DNA from: JACVSF01 sp036702855
Lineage (GTDB): Bacteria; Cyanobacteriota; Cyanobacteriia; Phormidesmidales; Phormidesmidaceae
Length of the DNA stretch: 17,008 bases
Assembly (NCBI GenBank): GCA_036702855.1
Contig: DATNQF010000097.1
Span: 1 to 17,008, forward strand
Direction of reading: 5' to 3'
Under the pieces are notes generated by a model. That model was not told the DNA's origin and did not search any database. It saw nothing but the letters and a program-made list of their open reading frames with translations. Positions 1 through 7,321 of the stretch are shown in pieces. Within the stretch, counting starts at the first letter, position 1; every line of letters starts with the position of its first letter. The position numbers and the translations under genes were made by a program.

Positions 1-383
1 GGACGACATTTGACGATGTTGCAGATGTACACATCTTTTTCACTGTCGAGCCGCACCGCTTCTAGAATTTTTTCGAGCAGTTGACCTGAGCGACCAACGA
101 AGGGAAGACCCTGCTCATCCTCTTGCTCCCCCGGACCCTCACCCACAATCATAATGTGAGCGCCTGGGTTGCCCCGACTGACGACAGCATGGGTACGAGT
201 CTGCCCCAAATCGCACCGATAGCAGCGGCGGCAGTGTTCGCCCAGCGCCTCTAGCGTGTCGTAGGTGCCAGGGACAATGGGAATGGTTGCGGTGTCAGGA
301 ATGCGATCGTAATCGACTTTAGAGGGCGCAGCGGTCGGAGCCGCTTCCTCCATATCAAATAAACTAAACTGCTCTTCGGCCAT
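1..383 (-). CDS. Uracil-DNA glycosylase family 4 (Fe-S type), partial, 3' end off the window
   Basis: Reading leftward from an ATG at 383-381 gives about 127 residues before the window edge. The protein probably removes uracil from DNA as the first step of base excision repair. Seen: a short acidic N-terminal tail, the cluster CRRCYRCDLGQTRT (residues about 51-64), the uracil-pocket motif GEGPGEQEDEQGLPFVGRSG (about 81-100) and the later NIVKCRP. The cysteine pattern and GEGPGxxED motif are typical of thermostable family 4 enzymes, which bind a [4Fe-4S] cluster. The start has GAGGAA only two bases upstream, so it may be weakly recognised; another in-frame ATG follows at residue 11. It lies 70 bases downstream of hpsP on the same strand and could be co-transcribed, though a perfect TATAAT lies in the gap. 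The family call is firm; the C-terminal half is not visible. Confidence 0.88.
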   Translation of the reverse strand, partial: MAEEQFSLFDMEEAAPTAAPSKVDYDRIPDTATIPIVPGTYDTLEALGEHCRRCYRCDLGQTRTHAVVSRGNPGAHIMIVGEGPGEQEDEQGLPFVGRSGQLLEKILEAVRLDSEKDVYICNIVKCR

Positions 384-417
384 TTCCTCAGGCGGGACGG
401 GGTTAGCTGCATGGGTG

Positions 418-423
418 ATTATA
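418..423 (-). promoter_or_regulatory. Possible -10 box for the uracil-DNA glycosylase gene
   Basis: The minus strand reads a perfect TATAAT here, 34 bases before the glycosylase ATG, in the 70-base gap after hpsP. No good -35 hexamer sits 16-18 bases further upstream. It could give the repair gene its own promoter, independent of the hps genes. Support is a single hexamer only. Confidence 0.3.
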
Positions 424-453
424 GAGGTAAATCCTCACTGATCGCAGCTTTCC

Positions 454-1653
454 TCAGGTTAATCCCCTTGATAGACAGTGGTGGTAGGCAGCGAGGGTTT
501 GGTGTGCGATCGCATCCCAGCCATAGTTCTCCAGCGCAAAGGTTCGAGCGTTGGCACCTCGGGCTTGCCGCTCAGACGCATTGCTCAACGCAATTTTTAG
601 CTTTTCGGCCAAGCTTGCCACCGTCAAGTCACAGATCCAGCCCGAGCCGCTCTGCTCAATGTCTTGCCAGATATACACCCCTTGCGAAATGACAACGGGC
701 AGCTCTGCCATCATTGCCTCGGCAACAGCAATACCAAAATTTTCGTAGTAAGAGGGCAAAACGAATAGGTCAGCCGTTTTTAGGAGAGCCACTTTGGTTT
801 CTCCAGTGATAAAGCCTGTGATTGTAGTGTGGGCTTTAAGTGGGGAGTGAAGAATGCGATCGCACACGGTCTGCTCATACGCTGGATCTTGAGGATTCGC
901 TCCTGCCAGAATCAGGTGAAACGGAATCCCTGCCTGGGCCAGCTGTTCTAACGCTGGCAGCAACAGGTCCAGCCCTTTTTTAGGATCGAGGCGAGAAAGA
1001 TAGAGAATGCGGGGTTTATCTTGGGGAATGCCAAACTGCTTGCACACTTCCTTAGCAGCCGCTTCTGAAATAGCAGGCGGCGGGTTCACCCCCAGCGGAA
1101 TTACTAAGTCTTGAGTTTTAGCCCCAAACCGATGAGAAATCGCTGCTTCTTGCGAGCTGGTGAAGTGGAGGGCAGCCGATCCAGCAATATTAGGCCGCTC
1201 CAACAACCCACCATAGAGCCGCTTGAACTGACGTTTCTTCCTGAGATCAGCTGGATCGAGAGTTCCTAAGGGACGCAGAATGTAGGGCAATCCGCGCCAA
1301 CGAGCAACCGTGGCTGCTGCCGTGCTCACGGGGGAAAACAGGGCATGAATGTGAGCAATGTCGTAGTGCTGGGCGTGCTGTGCCAGCCATGTCAGCAAAC
1401 CGAGAGAAAACTTGTAGCGGCGAAAGGGAGAGCAGCGGAAGTAACGAACGGTGTAGCCGTCTTCTAGCAGAGGCTGGTTGAGCGGCACATCTAGAGGTAG
1501 CTGTCCGGTATCACCATTGCTGTTGGTAGTCAGGACCGTAACCTCGGCCCCTGCTTTGACCAACCCCGCCGACAACCCCCGCACCATCTGACTCGGCCCT
1601 CCGTAGACCAAAGAGATAGAGGGAACTATCTGGAGCACTCGCAGGGGTTTCAT
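454..1653 (-). CDS. hpsP: GT-B family 4 glycosyltransferase, HpsP-like (hormogonium polysaccharide)
   Basis: A 399-residue GT4-type glycosyltransferase, expected to act in the cytoplasm on the nucleotide-sugar steps of an exported polysaccharide. Seen: an N-terminal Rossmann start MKPLRVLQIVPS with the glycine loop VYGGPSQ (17-22); the C-terminal donor half beginning ILYLSRLDPKKGLDLLLPAL (216-235); and the E-x7-E motif with E304 and E312 in YYENFGIAVAEAM. The N-terminal wording (SLVYGGPSQMVRGL, TTNSNGDTGQ, RCSPFRRYKFS) matches my memory of HpsP from the hormogonium polysaccharide locus of filamentous cyanobacteria, which is needed for gliding. Its ATG overlaps the hpsO stop by four bases (ATGA), so the two are translationally coupled. 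The glycosyltransferase call is very secure; the HpsP name rests on remembered similarity and on the hpsO neighbour. Confidence 0.85.
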   Translation of the reverse strand: MKPLRVLQIVPSISLVYGGPSQMVRGLSAGLVKAGAEVTVLTTNSNGDTGQLPLDVPLNQPLLEDGYTVRYFRCSPFRRYKFSLGLLTWLAQHAQHYDIAHIHALFSPVSTAAATVARWRGLPYILRPLGTLDPADLRKKRQFKRLYGGLLERPNIAGSAALHFTSSQEAAISHRFGAKTQDLVIPLGVNPPPAISEAAAKEVCKQFGIPQDKPRILYLSRLDPKKGLDLLLPALEQLAQAGIPFHLILAGANPQDPAYEQTVCDRILHSPLKAHTTITGFITGETKVALLKTADLFVLPSYYENFGIAVAEAMMAELPVVISQGVYIWQDIEQSGSGWICDLTVASLAEKLKIALSNASERQARGANARTFALENYGWDAIAHQTLAAYHHCLSRGLT

Positions 1654-2831
1654 GGCCTGACTCCAAGTTCTTGATAGAACGCCAGCAGTTGCTTAGCAAG
1701 TGCTCTATTTGTGTAATGGGTCATGGCTCGCTCGTAGCCCTTTTGGGCTAACGCTGCTTGGGTTTCAGGCTGATCCAGAAGTGTTTGGAGGCAAGTCGCT
1801 AAGGCCTCAGAGTTGCCTTCTGGAAAAACCAAGCCCGCCTCCCGGATCACGTGAGGAATTTCACCAGAGTCAGAGCCAACCACAGGCACCCGACAGGCCA
1901 TCGCCTCGATCAGCACATGCCCAAACTGTTCCTTCCATCCCGCAGAAGTCAGGGTTTTGAACTGGTATGTTGTCTCTGAGGGCAACACTAGCGTATTCAT
2001 CAGATTGATGTAGTGCGGCACAGCATCGTGGGGCACGCTTTCGATCAACTGGATGCGATCGCATATTCCCGCCTCCTTTGCCTGCTGCTCCAAACGCTCT
2101 CGCAAAGGCCCCCGTCCCAACAGCAAACATTTCCAACGCCGGGGATGGTCCTTTAGCTGGCGCAAGGCTTGCCACAGCGTCAGCAGTCCCTTTTCTTCAA
2201 CGAATCGTCCAACAAATCCAATGACAAAGTCCTCTGGGTGTAGCCCAAGTTGAGCTGCTAACTGGGGTTGGGGCTGCGGTTGAAACCGGGTCTCATCCAC
2301 ACCCAGTTGGGGCATGACTCGAATTGGTCCCTGATATCCCCGTTGTCGAAGGATGTCTGCGCCATCTTGGTTTCCAGCCACAATGCCGTGGGTCTGCCGC
2401 AGGTTGTAAGTCTCTAACAATGAGACCGGGAACTTCAGGTGATAGGGCAAGTTCCACCAGGTAAAAAGGACGTTCTTGGCATTTAAGCCCAACACCCGAT
2501 TGAGCGTGATGGTTTGGGCATAGGCCAAGGACTTCGCTCCTTGCTCTACCTGGATGACCTGAGGACGCACCCTTTTCAGCAAAGAAACCAGGTCAGGTCC
2601 AAAGCAGAGCAACCCTTGGTTGTTTTCGCTCAGGTTGCCCACCGGAACAATTCTGAAGCGACCTTCTTCACGCAGCTCTGGCTCGATAATCCGGTTTTGC
2701 ACACCTCCGGGCCGCCATCGCTTGGGCACGACAACCGTGACCTCCATATCAGGCGTCACTTGGGCCAGTGCCCGCAGTTTTTCACAGTTGAGATCGACAA
2801 TGTAGGTGTGGCTGACAACGAGCACGCGCAT
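1650..2831 (-). CDS. hpsO: GT-B family 4 glycosyltransferase, HpsO-like (hormogonium polysaccharide)
   Basis: A 393-residue GT4-type glycosyltransferase. Seen: an N-terminal half starting MRVLVVSHTYIVDLNCEKLR with PKRWRPGG (36-43); the donor-side start FVIGFVGRFVEEKGLLTL (202-219); the loop LLLGRGPLRERLE (236-248); and E-x7-E with E301 and E309 in EQFGHVLIEAM. A short QPQPQPQ run (184-190) links the two Rossmann domains. The opening and the GNQDGADILRQRGYQG segment resemble HpsO, which in filamentous cyanobacteria sits next to HpsP and helps make the slime polysaccharide used in gliding. The gene is first of a coupled pair with hpsP. The gap to hisS upstream is 120 bases and shows no clear terminator, so read-through from hisS is possible. 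Substrate and linkage cannot be read from the sequence. Confidence 0.84.
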   Translation of the reverse strand: MRVLVVSHTYIVDLNCEKLRALAQVTPDMEVTVVVPKRWRPGGVQNRIIEPELREEGRFRIVPVGNLSENNQGLLCFGPDLVSLLKRVRPQVIQVEQGAKSLAYAQTITLNRVLGLNAKNVLFTWWNLPYHLKFPVSLLETYNLRQTHGIVAGNQDGADILRQRGYQGPIRVMPQLGVDETRFQPQPQPQLAAQLGLHPEDFVIGFVGRFVEEKGLLTLWQALRQLKDHPRRWKCLLLGRGPLRERLEQQAKEAGICDRIQLIESVPHDAVPHYINLMNTLVLPSETTYQFKTLTSAGWKEQFGHVLIEAMACRVPVVGSDSGEIPHVIREAGLVFPEGNSEALATCLQTLLDQPETQAALAQKGYERAMTHYTNRALAKQLLAFYQELGVRP

Positions 2832-2951
2832 GGTTGATCGTCCCTGGTTTCTGCCCTAGTTTGCCTTACCTTGCCAGCTGTTGTCGTCCTTATCAACCCA
2901 AAAACAACTTGAGCGTCACCCGTGTTCGATATCCTTTAGCCGCGATATCCC

Positions 2952-4265
2952 TCAACTGCGGGCGGCTTGAAGTTGCGATCGCAACCCCTCCAAATCGTCC
3001 AACAACGCCGACTGAGCCAGCTCAGACTGCTCACCAGACTGTAGCCACTTAATCTGCACCGTGCCATTTTCAGCCTCGGCATCCCCCAAAACCAAACAAG
3101 CAGCCGCCCCACTACGATCGGCTCGTTTGAACTGTTTGCCAAACGCTGCCGCACTTAAATCTAGCTCGACTGCAAGACCTGCGTGGCGCAGTTTTTGAGC
3201 CAACAACAGCCCATTGGCTTCAGCCTTTTCACCCCTAGATACAACGTAGAGATCAACTGTTGCAGGCTGGGGTTTATACAGGTTTTCCAACAGCAGCGTC
3301 AGCCGCTCTAGACCAATTGCCCAACCAACCGCCGGAGTTTCAGGTCCGCCCAATTCCTTGACCAAGCCATCGTAGCGACCACCACCGCAGACCGTTGCTT
3401 GAGCCCCTAAATCGGTAGATTGAATTTCAAAAGCTGTGTGAGTGTAATAATCCAAGCCCCGAACGAGACGGGGGTTAATCTGGAAGGCAAGGCCAAGATC
3501 GCTCAACTGCTGCTGCACAGCGTCAAAGTGTCGCCGCGAGTCATCCCCTAAATAGTCCAAAATGCTGGGCGCACCCTCTGCAATAGCTTGGGTCTTCTCG
3601 TCCTTGCTGTCTAAGATTCTCAGTGGGTTACGGCTGAGGCGATCTTGCGAGTCCTTATCAAGCTGGTCTTTATAGGGCGTGAGGTAATTGACCAACGCCT
3701 CTCGATAGTTGGCCCGATCTTCCGGATTGCCCACAGAGTTAAGGTAGAAAGTCAGATTTCGCAGCCCTAAGGTTTGCAGCAGATCGGTCGCCAAGGCCAG
3801 CACTTCGACATCGGCACGGGGGTCGCGGCTGCCCAACACCTCTACGCCAATTTGGTGAAACTGGCGCTGCCGTCCCTTCTGAGGCCGTTCATAGCGAAAC
3901 ATAGGTCCGGTGTACCAGAGCCGTTGCACCCCACCCTGGGCATAAAGACTTTGCTGAATAAAGGCTCGCACAACGCCAGCCGTCCCTTCGGGGCGCAGCG
4001 TGATGGAGCGATCGCTGCGATCTTTGAAGGTGTACATCTCCTTGCCCACCACATCGGTCGCCTCACCAATACCCCGTTCAAACAGAGCCGTCTGCTCGAA
4101 AATGGGAGTGCGAATTTCTCGGTAAGCAGCCCGATGAAAGATTTCCCGCGCAGCCGCTTCTACCCGCTGCCAGGTACTAATATCAGCAACCTTAATTTCT
4201 TGCCCTACATGTTGAGTTTTGGGCAGGATATCTTCGGTACCAGTGAGAGATTGGAGCGTCTCCAT
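2952..4265 (-). CDS. hisS: Histidine--tRNA ligase (HisRS)
   Basis: Class II aminoacyl-tRNA synthetase charging tRNA-His in the cytoplasm. With the start METLQSLTGTEDILP the protein has 437 residues, the usual bacterial length. Seen: motif 2 around WYTGPMFRYERPQKGRQRQF (117-136); the histidine A motif RGLDYYTHTAFEI (269-281); the histidine B motif CGGGRYDG (293-300); motif 3 AVGWAIGLERL (312-322); and a C-terminal anticodon-binding domain from about 337, containing GKQFKRADRSGA. The frame stays open upstream to an ATG at 4325, adding 20 residues (MHLFPFVAKI...) that do not look like HisRS. However, GGGAAGAG sits before that ATG and nothing similar sits before 4265, so the start is not settled. 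It lies downstream of pedR on the same strand. Confidence 0.95.
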   Translation of the reverse strand: METLQSLTGTEDILPKTQHVGQEIKVADISTWQRVEAAAREIFHRAAYREIRTPIFEQTALFERGIGEATDVVGKEMYTFKDRSDRSITLRPEGTAGVVRAFIQQSLYAQGGVQRLWYTGPMFRYERPQKGRQRQFHQIGVEVLGSRDPRADVEVLALATDLLQTLGLRNLTFYLNSVGNPEDRANYREALVNYLTPYKDQLDKDSQDRLSRNPLRILDSKDEKTQAIAEGAPSILDYLGDDSRRHFDAVQQQLSDLGLAFQINPRLVRGLDYYTHTAFEIQSTDLGAQATVCGGGRYDGLVKELGGPETPAVGWAIGLERLTLLLENLYKPQPATVDLYVVSRGEKAEANGLLLAQKLRHAGLAVELDLSAAAFGKQFKRADRSGAAACLVLGDAEAENGTVQIKWLQSGEQSELAQSALLDDLEGLRSQLQAARS

Positions 4266-4402
4266 GAATGCAGTTATGACGTGAGCAGGGCTTTTGATCT
4301 TAGCGACAAACGGGAACAGGTGCATACGCTCTTCCCAAACACCTTAGGTGGCAAGCGCAAGCAGTCTGTCAGTCACACTTTCACGATTTCGGGACGTAAC
4401 GC

Positions 4403-4696
4403 TCAGGTCAAGGGGTTCGCTTCATTAGGACCAGGATTGGGCAGCGCACAGCAGTTCACCTCGTCGATGCAGACTTTGCCCCATTGCAAGGCCCAGCGTA
4501 CCAACGCAACACGATTTCCAGTTGCGGTCTTCGTAAGAATATTGCTGATGTGGTTATCCACTGTACGCTTACTAATCTCTAGCTTTTCCGAGATCTCCTG
4601 GTTGGTCAGTCCGGCAGCGACCAGTTCAACAATTTGCAATTCTCGCTCCGACAACGTGCCGTTAACATTCACTTGAGGAGTCTCAGGGGTCGTCAT
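4403..4696 (-). CDS. pedR: Small LuxR-type HTH regulator, PedR-like redox-responsive transcription factor
   Basis: A 97-residue protein that is almost entirely a GerE/LuxR DNA-binding domain (about 15-70): LSERELQIVELVAAGLTNQE, then the recognition region ISKRTVDNHISNILTKT. There is no receiver domain. The tail WALQWGKVCIDEVNCCALP carries three cysteines (76, 82, 83). This architecture matches PedR of Synechocystis (Ssl0564), a small LuxR-type regulator whose activity is tied to photosynthetic electron transport through thioredoxin and cysteine chemistry. That link is known for the family; redox control here is inferred from the cysteines. GAGGA seven bases before the ATG supports the start. 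hisS follows 137 bases downstream on the same strand, and a DUF4168 gene is divergent. NarL-type regulator without a receiver is the fallback description. Confidence 0.8.
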   Translation of the reverse strand: MTTPETPQVNVNGTLSERELQIVELVAAGLTNQEISEKLEISKRTVDNHISNILTKTATGNRVALVRWALQWGKVCIDEVNCCALPNPGPNEANPLT

Positions 4697-4702
4697 AGTC
4701 GG

Positions 4703-4708
4703 TTCCTC
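4703..4708 (-). promoter_or_regulatory. Ribosome binding site of the pedR-like gene
   Basis: The minus strand reads GAGGAA, ending seven bases from the ATG at 4696. It is a good Shine-Dalgarno match and fixes the start of the 97-residue protein. Upstream (4720-4760) the minus strand is rich in TATATA/TATATT, where the promoter probably lies, but no single -10/-35 pair is convincing. Confidence 0.5.
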
Positions 4709-4858
4709 GGTATCACTTGTGTATATATGCTTAGCCCGTAGTTTAAATATACGCGGTTATTCAGTTTCCCGCTGGTTCACCTGGTCTTGGCGGAACAACC
4801 TTTTCAGGGATTTGGAGCGCGCTACGATCGCAAGCAGCAACGTCAGTTTTTGGTGCCT

Positions 4859-5404
4859 ATGACTTGGCTCTCGTCTTTGAGATGGAGAAGTACCCACCTA
4901 TTTAATCATTTACTAGAGAATTTTCGGGGCTGGCAAGGGCTAGATAGCCAGCTTCTCCAGAATTTAACTTTACGGAGAGCGATTTTGTGGGGGGTAAAGA
5001 GTGGATTCGCCCTTGTGCTTGGCCTCTTTATTCTGTGTGCTTGGCCCTTTTCCAGTTGGGCTGCCGAGGATGCTGGCGTAGGAATCGCTGCCGAAGCAAC
5101 CCCAACGTCCCCCATCAAACCTCAACCTGATGCTGGGGATATTCCTTCAGAAACCGTTAGTAAGTTTGTACAGGCCTATCTGGCTGTAGTAGACCTCATT
5201 TCCCAACGGGAGACAGACTTGCAGCGGGTGGAGACGGAAACAGAATCCATTCAGCTTCAAGAAAGAATTCAAGCGGAGGCCTTTCAGTTAATTGAACGAG
5301 CTGGTATTACTCAACAGGAATACTGGCAGCTTCTGGGGCTAGCTAATACTGATCCTGATTTTCGAGAGCGGGTACTTGCTCAAGTTGAGGAAACAAACTT
5401 GTAA
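4859..5404 (+). CDS. DUF4168 domain protein with N-terminal membrane signal
   Basis: Function unknown. From the ATG at 4859 the protein has 181 residues. Seen: a basic N-terminal stretch of about 47 residues, one hydrophobic segment GFALVLGLFILCAWPFSSWA (49-68) followed by AED, which looks like a signal peptide with a possible cleavage after Ala68; a Pro/Ala-rich linker (70-98); then a helical domain from VSKFVQAYLAVVDL to RVLAQVEE (100-177). The C-terminal part has the pattern I associate with DUF4168, a family of exported proteins common in cyanobacteria. The long segment before the hydrophobic stretch is unusual for a signal peptide. The frame is open to a TTG at 4787, but no ribosome binding site supports either start. 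It is divergent from pedR and shares a 160-base promoter region with it. Confidence 0.72.
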   Translation: MTWLSSLRWRSTHLFNHLLENFRGWQGLDSQLLQNLTLRRAILWGVKSGFALVLGLFILCAWPFSSWAAEDAGVGIAAEATPTSPIKPQPDAGDIPSETVSKFVQAYLAVVDLISQRETDLQRVETETESIQLQERIQAEAFQLIERAGITQQEYWQLLGLANTDPDFRERVLAQVEETNL

Positions 5405-5536
5405 AAAAACACATACCCTATACAGAATCTATCCGGAACAGTCGCTTTCGTTTGCAAATAATATTCAGTAGTTCCCCATTTAAGAGGCTTCGCTACGAAC
5501 ACCACTTCTGATTTCACCAGACTTCCGATCCCCAGC

Positions 5537-6001
5537 ATGGCTCAACCCAATCCCCAAGAGATTCAAGCCCTTAGCCAATCCCTGCGCCGAATTGATACTG
5601 GTCTCATGAAAGGCGGCGATAAAAAGACCGGGCAGCGCGTTTGGTATCAGGGCGGCGAACCCTACTTTGATATCGTTCTAGAAACCGCTTGTCAGGATAT
5701 TAGTGCACCGTTCCCAAACTGCATTAACTGGTGCCAGTTTACCCTGCGTGGCCAAGTGTTGCTCTGGCGGCGCGAACCTGCAGGGCTTCAAACAGGGGAA
5801 ACTGAGGAATTAGATGCGCCGCCTATGGTAAATTTCTACGCCGCCAGCAAGACCATTCGTAATGAGGCAAGTCTGAATCGGGACTTTGTCAATTTAGCGA
5901 CGGCGATCCTGAAATCTCGAACAGATGATCCGCTGCTGCTTGAAATGGGAAGAATTTTAGCGGGCAATCTTGAGCAGACAAACGGATGCGGGATGGGATG
6001 A
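5537..6001 (+). CDS. Protein of unknown function, 154 residues
   Basis: I do not recognise a named family. The protein looks soluble, without signal peptide or membrane segment. It begins MAQPNPQEIQALSQSLRRID, has a glycine-rich stretch GLMKGGDKKTGQRVWYQGGE (22-41), then EPYFDIVLE and a cysteine-containing segment ETACQDISAPFPNCINWCQF (49-68) followed by TLRGQVLLWRREP. The C-terminal half is mostly helical and ends CGMG. The W/Y-rich central strands look like a small beta-rich fold. Codon use and composition match neighbouring genes, so it is likely a real resident gene. No good ribosome binding site precedes the ATG. The stop codon lies inside a hairpin shared with the convergent aminotransferase gene. 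Confidence 0.7.
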   Translation: MAQPNPQEIQALSQSLRRIDTGLMKGGDKKTGQRVWYQGGEPYFDIVLETACQDISAPFPNCINWCQFTLRGQVLLWRREPAGLQTGETEELDAPPMVNFYAASKTIRNEASLNRDFVNLATAILKSRTDDPLLLEMGRILAGNLEQTNGCGMG

Positions 6002-6030
6002 CAGGCTCAGAAGCAAGCCCATCATCCCAT
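5993..6030. terminator. Hairpin between two convergent genes, possible bidirectional terminator
   Basis: ATGGGATGA (5993-6001) pairs perfectly with TCATCCCAT (6022-6030). A symmetric CA/CA internal loop separates this from an inner GGCT/AGCC stem with an eight-base loop. The left arm contains the TGA stop of the 154-residue gene, and the aminotransferase ends 11 bases beyond the right arm. There is no U-tract on either side, so termination efficiency is uncertain. Confidence 0.5.
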
Positions 6031-6040
6031 TCACTAGCGA

Positions 6041-7210
6041 TTACCGCATCTCAGACAGCACTTTCCCCATTGCCTCTAGCAGCGTATCCACATTTTCTGG
6101 ACGACTGTTATAACCCATCAGACCGATCCGCCAGACCTTGCCTGCCAGATCGCCCAAGCCGCCCCCTACTTCGATGTTGTAGTCGTTGAGCAGGGTGCGT
6201 CCCACTGCTTTAGCGTCAACACCTTCGGGTACCCGTACAGTGGTCAGGGTCGGCAGCCGGAACTCTTGCTCAACATGGCAGGCCAACCCCAGATCGGCTA
6301 ACCCGTCCCAGAGCTTTTCGGCGGTTTGCTGATGGCGCTGCCAGCGAGCTTCTAGTCCTTCTTCAGCCAGCAGACGCAGGGCCTCGCGAATCGCATAGGT
6401 CATGTTAACTGGAGCCGTGTGGTGGTAAACCCGATCAGAGCCCCAATACTTTTTCAATAGCGACGCATCCAAATACCAGTTGGCGACTTTGGTTTTGCGG
6501 CCTTCTAACTTTGCGATCGCACGCTCATTCATCGTGAAGGGAGACATTCCGGGCGGGCAACTTAGCCCTTTCTGGCTACAGCTATAGGCCAAATCCACCT
6601 TCCAGGCATCTAGGAAAATCGGGACTCCCCCCAGGCTGGTCACGGTATCTACAATCAGCAGACAGTCAAACTCGCGGCACAGATCACCCACGCCTTCTAG
6701 GGGCTGACGTACTCCAGTTGAGGTCTCAGCGTGAACTAACGCCAGCACTTGAGGCCGATGGGCTTCCATAGCACTGCGCAGTTCTGCCAGGGTAAACGCT
6801 TCTCCCCAAGGCTTGTTAATCGTTCGCACATCGGCTCCATAGCGTCCGGCCATATCTACCAGCCGATGGCCGAAGTAACCCTTAACACCCACTAGCACCA
6901 CATCGCCCGGTTCAACCACATTGGCCAGGGTTGCTTCCATTGCCGCTGACCCAGTGCCCGGAACGGGGTAAGTCATTTGATTGTCTGTCTGCCAAGCGTA
7001 ACGCAACAGCTCCTGTACTTCATTCATCAGCCCTAGGTAAGCCGGGTCAAGGTGACCGATGGGCTGGCGATCCATCGCCGTAACAACCGTAGGGTGGGCA
7101 TTAGAGGGGCCTGGACCAAGCAACAGGCGCTCTGGCACCGCTAAAGGCGAGAGCTGCTGGCGATGCGCCTCGCTGACTGCTGGCTGGGATACAGAAATAG
7201 CTGTTGTCAT
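6041..7210 (-). CDS. Alanine-glyoxylate / serine-pyruvate family aminotransferase (PLP class V)
   Basis: A 389-residue fold type I PLP enzyme. Seen: the N-terminal motif LLLGPGPSNAHP (29-40); the cofactor-phosphate region PVPGTGSAAMEA (82-93); the aspartate that contacts the pyridine nitrogen in LLIVDTVTSLGG (D188); the Schiff-base lysine in YSCSQKGLSCPPG (K214); and a C-terminal GGLGDLAGKVWRIGLMGYNS segment, typical of this family. In cyanobacteria such enzymes are expected to transaminate glyoxylate in photorespiration using serine or alanine. Some databases label relatives as a small subunit of soluble hydrogenase, an old misnomer. It lies 111 bases downstream of a histidine kinase on the same strand. 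The aminotransferase call is very secure; the donor (Ala or Ser) is not determinable here. Confidence 0.93.
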   Translation of the reverse strand: MTTAISVSQPAVSEAHRQQLSPLAVPERLLLGPGPSNAHPTVVTAMDRQPIGHLDPAYLGLMNEVQELLRYAWQTDNQMTYPVPGTGSAAMEATLANVVEPGDVVLVGVKGYFGHRLVDMAGRYGADVRTINKPWGEAFTLAELRSAMEAHRPQVLALVHAETSTGVRQPLEGVGDLCREFDCLLIVDTVTSLGGVPIFLDAWKVDLAYSCSQKGLSCPPGMSPFTMNERAIAKLEGRKTKVANWYLDASLLKKYWGSDRVYHHTAPVNMTYAIREALRLLAEEGLEARWQRHQQTAEKLWDGLADLGLACHVEQEFRLPTLTTVRVPEGVDAKAVGRTLLNDYNIEVGGGLGDLAGKVWRIGLMGYNSRPENVDTLLEAMGKVLSEMR

Positions 7211-7321
7211 GGCTGAAAATAAAAACCGTATGTCAGAGTGTCTCCCTATTCTCTAACGCCACGAACGTCGCCGCACCCGTTGCCCTCAAGCTTCTTTACG
7301 AGATTGTGGCAAGACCAGGGC

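Noticed and set aside
384..453. CCTGAGGAAA repeated at the hpsP stop and the glycosylase start
   Set aside because: Ten-base direct repeat probably due to ribosome-binding-site-like sequence; no wider duplication.
2926..2950. Repeated CGATATCC flanking TTTAGCCG after hisS
   Set aside because: Only eight bases, with a self-palindromic GATATC core; too short for a repeat or terminator call.
3774..4676. 300-codon plus-strand open frame opposite hisS and pedR
   Set aside because: It overlaps two well-supported genes in antisense, has no recognisable domain and no ribosome binding site.
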